Source: Bradyrhizobium lablabi (GTDB lineage Bacteria; Pseudomonadota; Alphaproteobacteria; Rhizobiales; Xanthobacteraceae). From it: a DNA stretch of 64,000 bases. Under the pieces are notes generated by a model. It had not been told where the DNA came from, ran no database searches, and saw only the letters and a program-made list of their open reading frames with translations. The stretch spans positions 2,604,001 to 2,668,000 of the forward strand of contig NZ_LT670844.1 of assembly GCF_900141755.1 (NCBI RefSeq), in the 5' to 3' direction. The position numbers were made by a program, and so were the translations under genes. Position 1 is the first letter of the stretch. Every line of letters starts with the position of its first letter. Positions 1-8,183 of this stretch are shown here, one piece after another.

Positions 1-1211
1 CCTATGCCACGCCGCTGAAGGATTTCCATCCGGGCGCGCCGCGGCTGTTCCAGAACGACATGCTGTGGCCGTTTTTCGAGCGGCTGCGCAAGGAAGAGCC
101 GGTGCATTACTGCACCAACGCGCCGATCGAACCCTATTGGTCGGTGACCAAATATAACGACATCATGCATGTCGATACCAATCACGGCATCTTCTCCTCC
201 GACGTCTCGCTCGGCGGCATCTCGATCCGCGACGTGCCGCCGGGTTACGACTGGCCGAGTTTTATCGCGATGGACCAGCCGCTTCACTCGGCCCAGCGCA
301 AGACCGTGTCGCCGATGTTCACGCCGACGCATCTCGACGAACTCGCGATTTTGATCCGCGCCCGCACCGCCAAGGTGCTCGACAGCCTGCCCCGCAACGA
401 GACCTTCAACTTCGTCGACCTGGTGTCGATCGAACTGACCACCCAGATGCTGGCGACGCTGTTCGACTTCCCGTTCGACGAACGCCGCAAATTGACGCGC
501 TGGTCCGACGTCTCGACCGCGCTGCCGAAAGGCGGGATCGTCGAATCGGCCGAACAGCGCCGCGCCGAGATGGACGAGTGCGCGGCCTATTTCGCCAAGC
601 TCTGGAACGAGCGTGTCAATGCCGAGCCGCGCAACGACCTGGTCTCGATGATGGCGCACAGCGAAGCAACCCGCCACATGGACCCCGACAATCTGATGGG
701 CAACATCATCCTGTTGATCGTCGGCGGCAACGACACCACCCGCAACACCATGAGCGGCTCGGTGCTGGCGCTGAACGAAAACCCCGAGCAGTATCAAAAG
801 CTGCGCGACAATCCTGATCTGATCGACAGCATGGTGCCGGAAGTCATTCGCTGGCAGACCCCGCTCGCCCATATGCGGCGCACCGCGCTTGAAGACACCG
901 AGATCGGCGGCAAAACGATCCGCAAAGGCGACCGCGTCGTGATGTGGTACGTCTCGGGCAACCGCGACGAAGAGGCGATCGACAATCCGAACGAGTTCAT
1001 CATCGACCGTCCGCGTCCCCGCACCCATCTGTCGTTCGGTTTTGGGATTCACCGCTGCGTCGGGATGCGGCTTGCTGAATTGCAATTGAAGATCGTCTGG
1101 CAAGAAATCCTGAAGCGGTTCGACCGGATCGAGGTGGTCGGCGAACCGAAGCGGGTGTATTCGAGTTTTGTCCGCGGCATCGAAAGCTTGCCGGTGCGCA
1201 TAGCGTCGTGA
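1..1211 (+). CDS. Cytochrome P450, CYP153-like (5' end outside window)
   Basis: Heme-thiolate monooxygenase; CYP153 enzymes hydroxylate the terminal carbon of alkanes and fatty acids using ferredoxin and ferredoxin reductase. The frame is open from the first bases of the window (YATPLKDFHPGAPRLFQ precedes the first Met at base 60), so the gene starts upstream. Visible motifs are the I-helix oxygen-activation motif GGNDTTRN, the helix-K ExxR region, and the heme loop FGFGIHRCVG with the Cys ligand codon at 1056-1058. Stretches such as MWPFFERLRKEEPVHYC and IELTTQMLATLFDFPFDERR are what I recall from CYP153. No ferredoxin or reductase is visible downstream; these may lie upstream. Family certain, CYP153 assignment likely. 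Confidence 0.9.
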   Translation, partial: YATPLKDFHPGAPRLFQNDMLWPFFERLRKEEPVHYCTNAPIEPYWSVTKYNDIMHVDTNHGIFSSDVSLGGISIRDVPPGYDWPSFIAMDQPLHSAQRKTVSPMFTPTHLDELAILIRARTAKVLDSLPRNETFNFVDLVSIELTTQMLATLFDFPFDERRKLTRWSDVSTALPKGGIVESAEQRRAEMDECAAYFAKLWNERVNAEPRNDLVSMMAHSEATRHMDPDNLMGNIILLIVGGNDTTRNTMSGSVLALNENPEQYQKLRDNPDLIDSMVPEVIRWQTPLAHMRRTALEDTEIGGKTIRKGDRVVMWYVSGNRDEEAIDNPNEFIIDRPRPRTHLSFGFGIHRCVGMRLAELQLKIVWQEILKRFDRIEVVGEPKRVYSSFVRGIESLPVRIAS

Positions 1212-1233
1212 AGGCCGCCGTTCGACAATTCCC

Positions 1234-1364
1234 GTGGGGAGAGAGCCCCCACCCCGACCCTCTCCCGCAAGTGCGGGAGAGGGGGAAGAAACGTTGCCGC
1301 GTCGCGCGCTCGGCCCCCTCTCCCGCCCTTTGCGGGGGAGGGCTGGGGTGGGGGCTCTCTCCAC
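1234..1364. repeat. Dispersed palindromic intergenic repeat, 'GAGAGAGCCCCCACCCC' family
   Basis: The ends are inverted copies: the left arm begins GTGGGGAGAGAGCCCCCACC and the right arm, read in reverse complement, begins GTGGAGAGAGCCCCCACCCC. Inside are GC-rich hairpins of the CCCTCTCCCGC...GCGGGAGAGGG type. Related copies occur around 2028-2200 and 18088-18214. No coding potential; it fills most of the gap between the P450 and thioesterase genes. Confidence 0.8.
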
Positions 1365-1459
1365 GAATGCGGCTCGCGGAAATTGAGTCGTAGGACGGGC
1401 AACGGCGCACACTTGGCGCCGTGCCCGCCATTTGGATCAACAATGAATAGACAAGCCCC

Positions 1460-1909
1460 GTGAACATCGCCCTCAACCCGCCGAGCCTTGCGGAGACCAT
1501 CAACGCCAAGGGTTTTTCCGGCGCCGCGGGTTTTCGCATTGTCGCGGTCGAGCCGGGCCGCGCCGAGGTGGCGCTGCCGCGCCGGGACGATCTGGTGCAG
1601 TTCTTCGGTCATTTCCACGGCGGCGTCATCACCGCGTTGGCCGACCAGGCGGCCGGGATCGCGGTCACATCCAGCCTGCCGAAGGGCCGGATCGGGGTCA
1701 CCGTCGAGATCAAGGTCAATTTCCTCAGCCCCGCGGACGGCACCGAATTGGTCGCCCGCGCCAAGCTGTTAAAGATGTCGGGGTCGATCGGGGTTGCCAC
1801 GGTCGAAATCTTCAGCAAAAACGTTAGCAAGAACGGCGCCACCGAAACGCTGTGCGCCTTCTGCACCGCGACCATGCGCGCCCTCGATCTGCCAACCGAG
1901 TTCCGATGA
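1460..1909 (+). CDS. PaaI-family hotdog thioesterase
   Basis: Predicted acyl-CoA thioesterase of 149 residues, the usual length for a single hotdog fold of the PaaI/YdiI group. The central segment FFGHFHGGVITALADQAAG carries the HGG helix and the acidic residue (ADQA) placed like the catalytic Asp/Glu of the family, and the second half keeps the conserved VEIKVNFLSPA strand. The true substrate cannot be read from sequence. It stands alone after the P450, separated by a palindromic repeat, so co-transcription is uncertain. The GTG at 1460 follows about 100 bases of non-repeat leader. CoA-thioester genes about 1.2 kb downstream (acyl-CoA dehydrogenase, CoA-transferase) fit a fatty or aromatic acyl-CoA setting. 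Confidence 0.85.
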   Translation: MNIALNPPSLAETINAKGFSGAAGFRIVAVEPGRAEVALPRRDDLVQFFGHFHGGVITALADQAAGIAVTSSLPKGRIGVTVEIKVNFLSPADGTELVARAKLLKMSGSIGVATVEIFSKNVSKNGATETLCAFCTATMRALDLPTEFR

Positions 1910-1977
1910 CCGTGGACGTTCCACGCGCGTCGAAGTGACTGACGGCTTCGGGCAACGTCACCTTCCACGCCCGTCAG

Positions 1978-2228
1978 CTAGAGCATGATGATTTTGAGTT
2001 GAATCGTCGCCTGCGGAAGTTCGATGACCTCGCCCCGCTTGCGGGGAGAGGTCGGATCGCCTCGGCGATGCGAAGCATCGTCCGGTGCGATCCGGGTGAG
2101 GGGGATTCTCCGCATACGTTGTGCTTCAGCATTCGCGGAAACAGCCCCTCACCCCAACCCTCTCCCCGCAAGAGCGGGGCGAGGGAGAAGTCACCGCTGC
2201 GCCTCAACCTAAAGTCATCACGCTCTAG
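1978..2228. repeat. MITE-like element with terminal inverted repeats
   Basis: A 251-bp non-coding block bounded by imperfect terminal inverted repeats. The left end reads CTAGAGCATGATGATTTTGA; the right end in reverse complement reads CTAGAGCGTGATGACTTTAG. Inside is a second nested GC-rich inverted repeat (CTCGCCCCGCTTGCGGGGAG against CTCCCCGCAAGAGCGGGGCG). It fills most of the gap 1910-2272. I see no transposase; if mobile it would need one in trans. The left terminus shares its TAGAGCATGAT core with the repeat after the cyclase gene at 20051. Confidence 0.7.
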
Positions 2229-2272
2229 CTCCGGCATGTTGCAGACGCCCCTTCGACCCGCCTTGCGTCGAT

Positions 2273-2297
2273 GGTAGAAAATATATACATTTCTACC
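2273..2297. promoter_or_regulatory. Palindromic operator of vapBC
   Basis: A 25-bp inverted repeat with arms GGTAGAAA (2273-2280) and TTTCTACC (2290-2297) around an AT core, ATATATACA. It lies 12 bases upstream of the chosen vapB start and contains a TATATA -10-like sequence. VapB antitoxins usually repress their own operon by binding such palindromes, so this is the likely autoregulatory operator. It rules out the in-frame ATG at 2271 as a start, since that codon abuts the operator. Confidence 0.75.
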
Positions 2298-2309
2298 ATG
2301 AGAAAAGCC

Positions 2310-2561
2310 ATGCATCTCAACATCAAAAACGACGAGGCCCATAAGCTTGCGACCGAGCTCGCCGACCTTACCGGCGAAAGCTTGACCTCGGCCGTGACCC
2401 TGGCCTTGCGCGAGCGCCTGGCGCGAGAGCGTCGGCGCCGGCGCCCAGACCGCATTGCGGCGCAATTGATGAAGATCGGAAGCCGGTATGCCGCTCTGGC
2501 CGACACGGGGCGCAGCCCCGACGAAATCCTCGGGTACGACGAGCACGGACTGCCGAAATGA
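2310..2561 (+). CDS. vapB: VapB-type antitoxin (Rv0623-like)
   Basis: Short antitoxin of a type II toxin-antitoxin pair, 83 residues from the chosen ATG. The N-terminus MHLNIKNDEAHKLATELADL matches the pattern of Rv0623-like transcription-factor antitoxins, with a DNA-binding N-terminal half and a basic, toxin-wrapping C-terminal half (RERLARERRRRRPDR). In-frame ATGs also exist at 2298 and 2271; 2310 gives the family N-terminus and has a purine-rich GAGAAAAG just upstream. The stop overlaps the toxin start by ATGA. The operator at 2273-2297 implies autorepression. It sits immediately after a MITE-like repeat. Confidence 0.85.
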   Translation: MHLNIKNDEAHKLATELADLTGESLTSAVTLALRERLARERRRRRPDRIAAQLMKIGSRYAALADTGRSPDEILGYDEHGLPK

Positions 2562-2959
2562 TCGTGGTCGATAGCTCGGCGATCATCGCCATCTTTCGCC
2601 AGGAGCATGATGCCGAAGATTATGCCCGCCACATTGCAACCGACGATGATCCGGTAATGTCAGCCGCCAATCTGGTGGAGATCTCAATTGTCCTGCGCGG
2701 ATTGAAGGAGATCGCGCCAGAGAGAGCCGAGCGGTGGCTTGACGATTTCATCGAGGCGGCGGGAATTCGGATTGAACCGGTGACACCGGATCAGGCAAAC
2801 GGGGCACGCTCGGCGCATCTGCAATTCGGCAAGGGGACCGGGCATAGCGCTGCGCTAAATTACGGTGATTGCTTTGCCTACGCGCTGGCCAAGGCAATGG
2901 AGGCGCCGCTCCTATGCAAAGGCAACGATTTTCGATTGACTGACATCGGCATCGCTTAA
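2558..2959 (+). CDS. vapC: VapC-type PIN-domain ribonuclease toxin
   Basis: PIN-domain endoribonuclease of 133 residues. The acidic metal-binding set is intact: D5 in VVDSSAI, E41 in ANLVEIS, D104 in NYGDCFAYALA and D124 in CKGNDF. VapC toxins cleave tRNA or rRNA when freed from VapB; the specific target here is unknown. It is translationally coupled to vapB by a 4-base ATGA overlap, the arrangement expected for a toxin-antitoxin operon. Nothing looks truncated, so the pair is probably functional. Confidence 0.92.
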   Translation: MIVVDSSAIIAIFRQEHDAEDYARHIATDDDPVMSAANLVEISIVLRGLKEIAPERAERWLDDFIEAAGIRIEPVTPDQANGARSAHLQFGKGTGHSAALNYGDCFAYALAKAMEAPLLCKGNDFRLTDIGIA

Positions 2960-3108
2960 GCGGCCTTCGCCAAAGCCCGGAAATCCATGCTTGCCAATCT
3001 TGGAATGCCGGTTAATACGCTTATAACAATTAAGTATAGGGAGCTTGCGGTGGTTTCACAACTGCATGCAAATCAGCAATCGACGCACCGCCACCGCCAG
3101 TAATTCCA

Positions 3109-4275
3109 ATGACCGAACCAGAACAAGACGAATACGCCGACATCCGCGAAGCGGTCACAAAGCTCTGCGCGCAGTTCCCCGGCGAATATTGGCGCAAGCT
3201 CGATCGCGAGATGGCCTACCCAAAAGCCTTTGTCGATGCGCTGACGGAGGCCGGCTATCTCTCGGTGCTGATCCCGGAGGAATATGGCGGCGCTGGCCTA
3301 AAGCTGTCCGCGGCGGCCGCGATCCTGGAAGAGATCCAGCGCACCGGGTGCAATGGCGGCGGCTGTCATGCCCAGATGTACACCATGGGTACGCTGCTCC
3401 GGCACGGCAGCGACGAGCAAAAGGCAAAATGGCTGCCGAAGATCGCGAGCGGCGAATTGCGATTGCAGGCGTTCGGCGTCACTGAACCTTCCAGCGGCAC
3501 CGACACCTCCTCGCTGAAGACATTTGCAAAACGTCAGGGCGACGGCAGCTATATCGTCAATGGCCAGAAGATCTGGACCAGCCGCGCCGAATATTCCGAT
3601 CTGATGATTCTTTTGGCGCGGACCACGCCGAAGGAGCAGTCGCAGAAGCGCACCGACGGTCTCTCGGTCTTCATCGTCGACATGAAGGCCGCCAAGAATA
3701 ACGGGCTTTCGATCTCACCGATCCGCACCATGATGAACCACTCGACCACCGAAGTATTCTTCACCGATCTCAAGGTGCCGGCGGAAAATTTGATCGGCGA
3801 GGAAGGCAAAGGCTTCCGCTATATTTTGTCCGGCATGAATGCCGAGCGCATTCTGATCGCGGCCGAATGCGTCGGCGACGCCAAATGGTTCATCGCCAAG
3901 GCCTCGGCTTACGCAAAAGAGCGCGTCGTATTCGGCCGCCCGATCGGCCAGAATCAAGGCGTCCAGTTTCCGATCGCAAAAGCCTACGCTGCGATGCGCG
4001 CGGCCGAATTGATGGTGAAGGAAGCTACCCGCAAATACGAAGCCGGCCTCGATTGCGGCGCCGAGGCCAACATGGCCAAGATGCTGGCGGCGGATGCTTC
4101 CTGGGAAGCCGCGAACGCCTGCGTCCAGACCCATGGCGGTTTTGGTTTCGCCGAAGAATACGACGTCGAGCGCAAATTCCGCGAGACCCGGCTCTATCAG
4201 GTGGCGCCGATCTCGACCAATCTCATTCTGTCATTCCTCGCCGAGCACGTGCTGGGCATGCCCCGCTCCTACTGA
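3109..4275 (+). CDS. Acyl-CoA dehydrogenase family protein
   Basis: FAD flavoenzyme of 388 residues that should introduce an alpha,beta double bond into an acyl-CoA and pass electrons to ETF. The N-terminal helical domain, the middle beta domain (QAFGVTEPSSGTD, IVNGQKIWTSRA) and the C-terminal helical domain (QTHGGFGFAEEYDVER) are all present. At the end, where medium- and short-chain enzymes have the catalytic Glu in a YEGT segment, this protein reads YQVAPISTN. A Glu at residue 246 (MNAERI) aligns with the helix-G base of isovaleryl-CoA and long-chain dehydrogenases, so that is the likely catalytic base. The CoA-transferase gene follows after 10 bases. Substrate unknown. Confidence 0.9.
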   Translation: MTEPEQDEYADIREAVTKLCAQFPGEYWRKLDREMAYPKAFVDALTEAGYLSVLIPEEYGGAGLKLSAAAAILEEIQRTGCNGGGCHAQMYTMGTLLRHGSDEQKAKWLPKIASGELRLQAFGVTEPSSGTDTSSLKTFAKRQGDGSYIVNGQKIWTSRAEYSDLMILLARTTPKEQSQKRTDGLSVFIVDMKAAKNNGLSISPIRTMMNHSTTEVFFTDLKVPAENLIGEEGKGFRYILSGMNAERILIAAECVGDAKWFIAKASAYAKERVVFGRPIGQNQGVQFPIAKAYAAMRAAELMVKEATRKYEAGLDCGAEANMAKMLAADASWEAANACVQTHGGFGFAEEYDVERKFRETRLYQVAPISTNLILSFLAEHVLGMPRSY

Positions 4276-4285
4276 GAAAACAAAG

Positions 4286-5416
4286 ATGCTGCCGCTCGAG
4301 GGACTAACCGTCATCGCCGTCGAACAGGCGGTCGCCGCGCCCTTCTGCAGCTCGCGGCTGGCCGATGCCGGCGCCCATGTCATCAAGGTCGAGCGGCCCG
4401 AGGGCGACTTTGCACGCGGTTATGATGCCGCCGCTAAGGGACAGAGCAGCTATTTTGTCTGGCTCAACCGCGGCAAGGATTCGGTGGTCATCGACCTCGC
4501 CACCAAGGAAGGGCGGCAAGCCCTTGAAACATTGATCGCCGGCGCGGACGTGCTGCTGCAGAATCTAAAACCCGGCTCGATGGATAGGCTCGGCTTTTCG
4601 CTAGCGCGGTTGAAGAAAGATTATCCAAAGCTGATCTGCTGCACCATTTCTGGCTATGGCGATGACGGCCCCTACGCCGATCGCAAGGCCTATGACCTCC
4701 TGATCCAGGCCGAGAGCGGGCTCGCTTCCATCACCGGCGGGCCGGACGGTCCTTCCCGCGTCGGCCTTTCGATCGTCGATATCGCGACCGGCGCTACCGC
4801 CCATGCGGCGATCCTGGAAGCGCTGATCGCGCGCGGGCGCCACGGCATGGGCGCCGATATCCGGATTTCGATGTTCGACGTGATGGCCGACTGGCTGACG
4901 GTGCCGCTGCTCAATGCCGAAGCCGGCCATCCGCCAAAACGCATGGGCCTCGCCCATCCCTCGATCGCGCCTTACGGCGTGTTTCGTTCCAGGGACGGCC
5001 GGGACATCCTGATTTCGATCCAGAGCGAACGCGAGTGGAAGAAACTTTGCGCTGACGTGCTGGGTAAGCCTGAGCTGCCCAACGATGCAAGATTCGCCAA
5101 CAATGTCGAGCGCGTGCGCAACCGCGCGCTGACCGACAAGGCCGTCGGCGATATCTTTGCGACCATGACCCGCGATCAACTGGTAAAACGTTTGGCCGAC
5201 GCTGACATCGCCTTTGCCGAGGTCAACACCATGGCCGACCTCGCGCGACATCCGCATCTGCGCCGCATCGAGGTGGATACGCCAGCGGGCTCGGTCAGCT
5301 ATCCCGCGCCGGCCGCGATCGTCGTCGATGCGCCGCGTCAGTACGGCGCCGTGCCCGGCATCGGCGAGCGGAGCGATGTTGCAAAACCCTCTCATGTCCG
5401 GACCAAATCGTCATGA
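4286..5416 (+). CDS. CaiB/BaiF-family (class III) CoA-transferase
   Basis: Family III CoA-transferase of 376 residues, moving CoA between an acyl-CoA donor and a carboxylic acid. The N-terminus (MLPLEGLTVIAVEQAVAAPF, HVIKVERPEGD) is typical of the fold. The catalytic Asp, which forms the aspartyl-CoA intermediate, is D137 in KAYDLLIQAESG. An open frame extends upstream to 4094, but that part lies inside the dehydrogenase gene; the ATG at 4286, just after the dehydrogenase stop, is the sensible start. The stop overlaps the next gene by ATGA. With its neighbours it forms an activate/oxidise/hydrate module for an organic acid. Confidence 0.92.
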   Translation: MLPLEGLTVIAVEQAVAAPFCSSRLADAGAHVIKVERPEGDFARGYDAAAKGQSSYFVWLNRGKDSVVIDLATKEGRQALETLIAGADVLLQNLKPGSMDRLGFSLARLKKDYPKLICCTISGYGDDGPYADRKAYDLLIQAESGLASITGGPDGPSRVGLSIVDIATGATAHAAILEALIARGRHGMGADIRISMFDVMADWLTVPLLNAEAGHPPKRMGLAHPSIAPYGVFRSRDGRDILISIQSEREWKKLCADVLGKPELPNDARFANNVERVRNRALTDKAVGDIFATMTRDQLVKRLADADIAFAEVNTMADLARHPHLRRIEVDTPAGSVSYPAPAAIVVDAPRQYGAVPGIGERSDVAKPSHVRTKSS

Positions 5417-6267
5417 CAGACACGATAGACCTCGATCATTTGCGGCAATGGATCGGCCGCAGCAGCCAGGCTTCCGACATCGTCACCGCGCAGCCTGTAA
5501 AAGGCTTGCGCGCGACGCTGTTCCAGGAGATCGGCGAACCGAAGATGGGCGATGCCGCGCCGTGGACGGTGCATTGGTGCCTGGCGCAGCCGGTGTTCCC
5601 GATGTCGGCGCTGAGCCAGGACGGTCATCCGACGCGCGGCGGCTTTTTGCCGCCGGTGCCGCTGCCGCGCCGGATGTGGGCCGGCGGAGAGCTCGAATTT
5701 TTCGATTGCCTGCGGGTCGGCGATGAGATGACGCGGACTTCGCGCATCGCCGATGTGACGATGAAGACCGGCAGCACCGGTCCTCTGTGTTTTGTCTCGG
5801 TCGACCATCTCGTGACGACGCCGCGCGGCACCGCGCTGCGCGAGCGGCAGGACATTGTTTATCGGGACATGTCGACGTCGCAGGCAGCCGCGCCGGCCAA
5901 AACTCCGGCATCGCCGCCGTCGGCGCAGCATCGCGAGAGCCACATGGCCGATCCCGTGCTGCTGTTCCGCTATTCGGCGCTGACGTTTAACGGCCATCGC
6001 ATCCATTACGACCGCGACTATGTCACCAAGGTCGAAGGCTACCCCGGCCTGATTTTTCACGGGCCGCTGCAGGCAGCGTTTATCGTGGAACTCGCCGCAA
6101 AACTGCATGGCGGCGCGGCGCCGAAGAAATTTTCCTATCGCGGGCTGCAGCCGCTGTTCGAGGGCAGCGAGTTTTCCGTCAATGCCAACACGACCGATGA
6201 CGGCATGGAATTGTGGACCGCGAATTCGGCCGGCCAGCCGACCATGAAGGGCACCGCGACGTGGTGA
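5413..6267 (+). CDS. FAS1/MaoC-type hotdog hydratase (mesaconyl-C4-CoA hydratase-like)
   Basis: Protein of 284 residues with two hotdog halves. The N-terminal half has the FAS1-type dehydratase segment (GELEFFDCLRVGDEMTRTSR, RERQDIVYRD) and the C-terminal half the MaoC-like segment (LTFNGHRIHYDRDYVTKVEG, LIFHGPLQA). In the family the second half supplies the catalytic Asp-His; here FNGHRIHYDRDY contains candidate residues. Relatives include the mesaconyl-C4-CoA hydratase of the 3-hydroxypropionate cycle and itaconyl-CoA hydratases. It is coupled to the CoA-transferase by a 4-base overlap. The enoyl-CoA product of the upstream dehydrogenase is its natural substrate candidate. Confidence 0.85.
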   Translation: MTDTIDLDHLRQWIGRSSQASDIVTAQPVKGLRATLFQEIGEPKMGDAAPWTVHWCLAQPVFPMSALSQDGHPTRGGFLPPVPLPRRMWAGGELEFFDCLRVGDEMTRTSRIADVTMKTGSTGPLCFVSVDHLVTTPRGTALRERQDIVYRDMSTSQAAAPAKTPASPPSAQHRESHMADPVLLFRYSALTFNGHRIHYDRDYVTKVEGYPGLIFHGPLQAAFIVELAAKLHGGAAPKKFSYRGLQPLFEGSEFSVNANTTDDGMELWTANSAGQPTMKGTATW

Positions 6268-6271
6268 CACC

Positions 6272-6383
6272 GTCATTGCGAGCGAAGCGAAGCAATCCAC
6301 AGCCCCGGATACGGCAAGATGGATTGCTTCGCGGAGTTTATCATCGGGCGGCGCTTTGCGCCGACCCGTTGGCTCGCAATGAC
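6272..6383. repeat. Dispersed inverted repeat, 'GTCATTGCGAGC' family
   Basis: Bounded by GTCATTGCGAGC on the left and its exact complement GCTCGCAATGAC on the right, with inner arms GAAGCAATCCA and TGGATTGCTTCGC. Sister copies lie at 8062-8151, 27928-27996 and 31795-31914. Non-coding; it separates the hydratase from the decarboxylase gene. Confidence 0.85.
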
Positions 6384-6420
6384 GAGTATCCTATTCGAGT
6401 CTCGCGCTTGAGGTTGTACA

Positions 6421-8049
6421 TTGTCGTCCCGTAAACCCGCTAAAACTGCTGGTGCTGCCGTCACCGTCAAACAGGCGACGCTCGATTTGTTGCGCGCGTT
6501 CGGCGTGAAAAAAATGTTCGGCAATCCCGGCTCGACGGAATTGCCATTCCTCGCCGACTGGCCCGACGATATCGACTATGTGCTGGGCTTGCAGGAAGCC
6601 TCCGTGATCGGCATGGCCGACGGCTATGCCCAGGCCACCCGCAACGCGGGCTTTGTGAATTTGCATTCGGCCGCCGGCGTCGGCAACGCGCTTGGCAATA
6701 TCTACACCGCGCACCGCAACCAGACGCCGCTGGTGATCACCGCCGGCCAGCAGGCGCGCTCTATCCTGCCGCTGCAGGCGTTTCTGTATGCCGAGCGGGC
6801 GTCGGAATTTCCGCGGCCCTATGTCAAATATTCAGTCGAGCCCGCGCGCGCCGAAGACGTGCCGGCGGCGATCGCGCGTGCCTATTACGTGGCGATGCAG
6901 CCGCCGTGCGGCCCGACATTTGTGTCGGTGCCGATCGACGACTGGACCCATCAGACGCAGCCGGTCGAGGCCCGCCACGTCAGCCGCGAGCTCGGCCCTG
7001 ACGCAAGTGCGATAAAGGCGCTCGCCGCGGCGCTTGCCGCGAGCAAAAATCCGGCGCTCGTGGTCGGCCCCGGCATCGACCGCGCGCAAGCCGTTGATCT
7101 GATGGTGCGCGTGGCGGAAAAGGCAAAGGCGTCGGTGTGGGTCAGCCCGTTTTCGGCGCGCTGCAGCTTTCCGGAGCGGCATCCGCAATTTGCGGGTTTT
7201 CTCCACGCCTCGCCGGGGCAGCTCTCGGAGGCGTTGCGCGCGCACGATCTCGTGGTCGTGATCGGCGCGCCGGTATTCACGTTTCACGTCGAGGGCCATG
7301 CCTCGATCTTCGACGGTGCGACCACGATTTTTCAGATCACCGACGATCCGACCGCCGCCGCGGCGACGCCGGTCGGCACCAGCATCGTCGCAACGATGAA
7401 GCCGGCGCTGGCGATGCTGCTCGACCTGCTGCCCGCGACAAAACGCGCGATGCCGGAAGGCCGCGTCCTTCCGCCCGCGCCGCCGGCGGCCGATCCGATC
7501 CCGGTCAATTTCCTGTTGCACATGCTATCGGAAGCGATGCCCGCGGATGCGGCGGTGGTGGAGGAAGCGCCGTCGCATCGTCCAGTGATGCATGAATTCA
7601 TGCCGATGCGCGGCCAGGACAGTTTTTACACCATGGCAAGCGGCGGGCTTGGATATAGCCTTCCCGCCGCGGTCGGCATGGCGCTTGGCCGCCCCGACCG
7701 GCGGACGGTTTGCCTGATCGGCGATGGGTCGGCGATGTATTCGATCCAGGCGCTGTGGACCGCGGCGCAGCGCAAGCTGCCGCTCACGGTTGTCGTGATC
7801 AACAATGCAGGCTACGGCGCGATGCGCTCCTTCAGTCAGGTGATGCAGGTGCGCAACGTGCCGGGCCTCGAACTGCCCGGCATCGATTTTGTCAAGATCG
7901 CCCAAGGGATGGGCTGCGACGCGGTGCGTGTGGCGAAATCATCGGAGCTTGCGGCCGCGCTGAAGCGCGGCCTTGCGCATGACGGTGCGAGCCTGATCGA
8001 AGTGATGGTGGATTCGGCCGTGCCGGTGCTTTATGCGCCGAGGAGTTAA
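6421..8049 (+). CDS. mdlC: Benzoylformate decarboxylase (ThDP-dependent)
   Basis: Thiamine-diphosphate enzyme of 542 residues predicted to decarboxylate benzoylformate to benzaldehyde, the third step of mandelate breakdown. The active-site set of Pseudomonas BFD is preserved with a shift of about 12 residues: S38 (GNPGSTELPF), E59 (LQEA), H82 (NLHSAAG), and a His near residue 289 in GAPVFTFHVEG. The C-terminal ThDP/Mg motif starts GDGSAMYSIQ and ends INNAGYGA. The start is a TTG with a GAGG about 8 bases upstream. No mandelate racemase or dehydrogenase is visible, so the physiological 2-keto acid may differ. Confidence 0.88.
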   Translation: MSSRKPAKTAGAAVTVKQATLDLLRAFGVKKMFGNPGSTELPFLADWPDDIDYVLGLQEASVIGMADGYAQATRNAGFVNLHSAAGVGNALGNIYTAHRNQTPLVITAGQQARSILPLQAFLYAERASEFPRPYVKYSVEPARAEDVPAAIARAYYVAMQPPCGPTFVSVPIDDWTHQTQPVEARHVSRELGPDASAIKALAAALAASKNPALVVGPGIDRAQAVDLMVRVAEKAKASVWVSPFSARCSFPERHPQFAGFLHASPGQLSEALRAHDLVVVIGAPVFTFHVEGHASIFDGATTIFQITDDPTAAAATPVGTSIVATMKPALAMLLDLLPATKRAMPEGRVLPPAPPAADPIPVNFLLHMLSEAMPADAAVVEEAPSHRPVMHEFMPMRGQDSFYTMASGGLGYSLPAAVGMALGRPDRRTVCLIGDGSAMYSIQALWTAAQRKLPLTVVVINNAGYGAMRSFSQVMQVRNVPGLELPGIDFVKIAQGMGCDAVRVAKSSELAAALKRGLAHDGASLIEVMVDSAVPVLYAPRS

Positions 8050-8061
8050 GGCAGGACCTCA

Positions 8062-8151
8062 CCCCGTCATTGCGAGGAGCCCTTGCGACGAAGCAATCCA
8101 TACTTGTCTCGTGGCGCTATGGATTGCTTCGCTGCGCTCGCAATGACGGGG
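8062..8151. repeat. Dispersed inverted repeat, 'GTCATTGCGAGC' family
   Basis: Perfect terminal arms CCCCGTCATTGCGAG (8062-8076) and CTCGCAATGACGGGG (8137-8151). It lies between the convergent decarboxylase and SDR genes, where the RNA hairpin could act as a transcription end for both. Confidence 0.85.
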
Positions 8152-8183
8152 TGGGCGTGTTGCGCTCCTCACTTTGAGGCCCG

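Noticed and set aside
4094-4285. Upstream extension of the CoA-transferase
   Set aside because: It lies within the dehydrogenase gene; the family start is at 4286.
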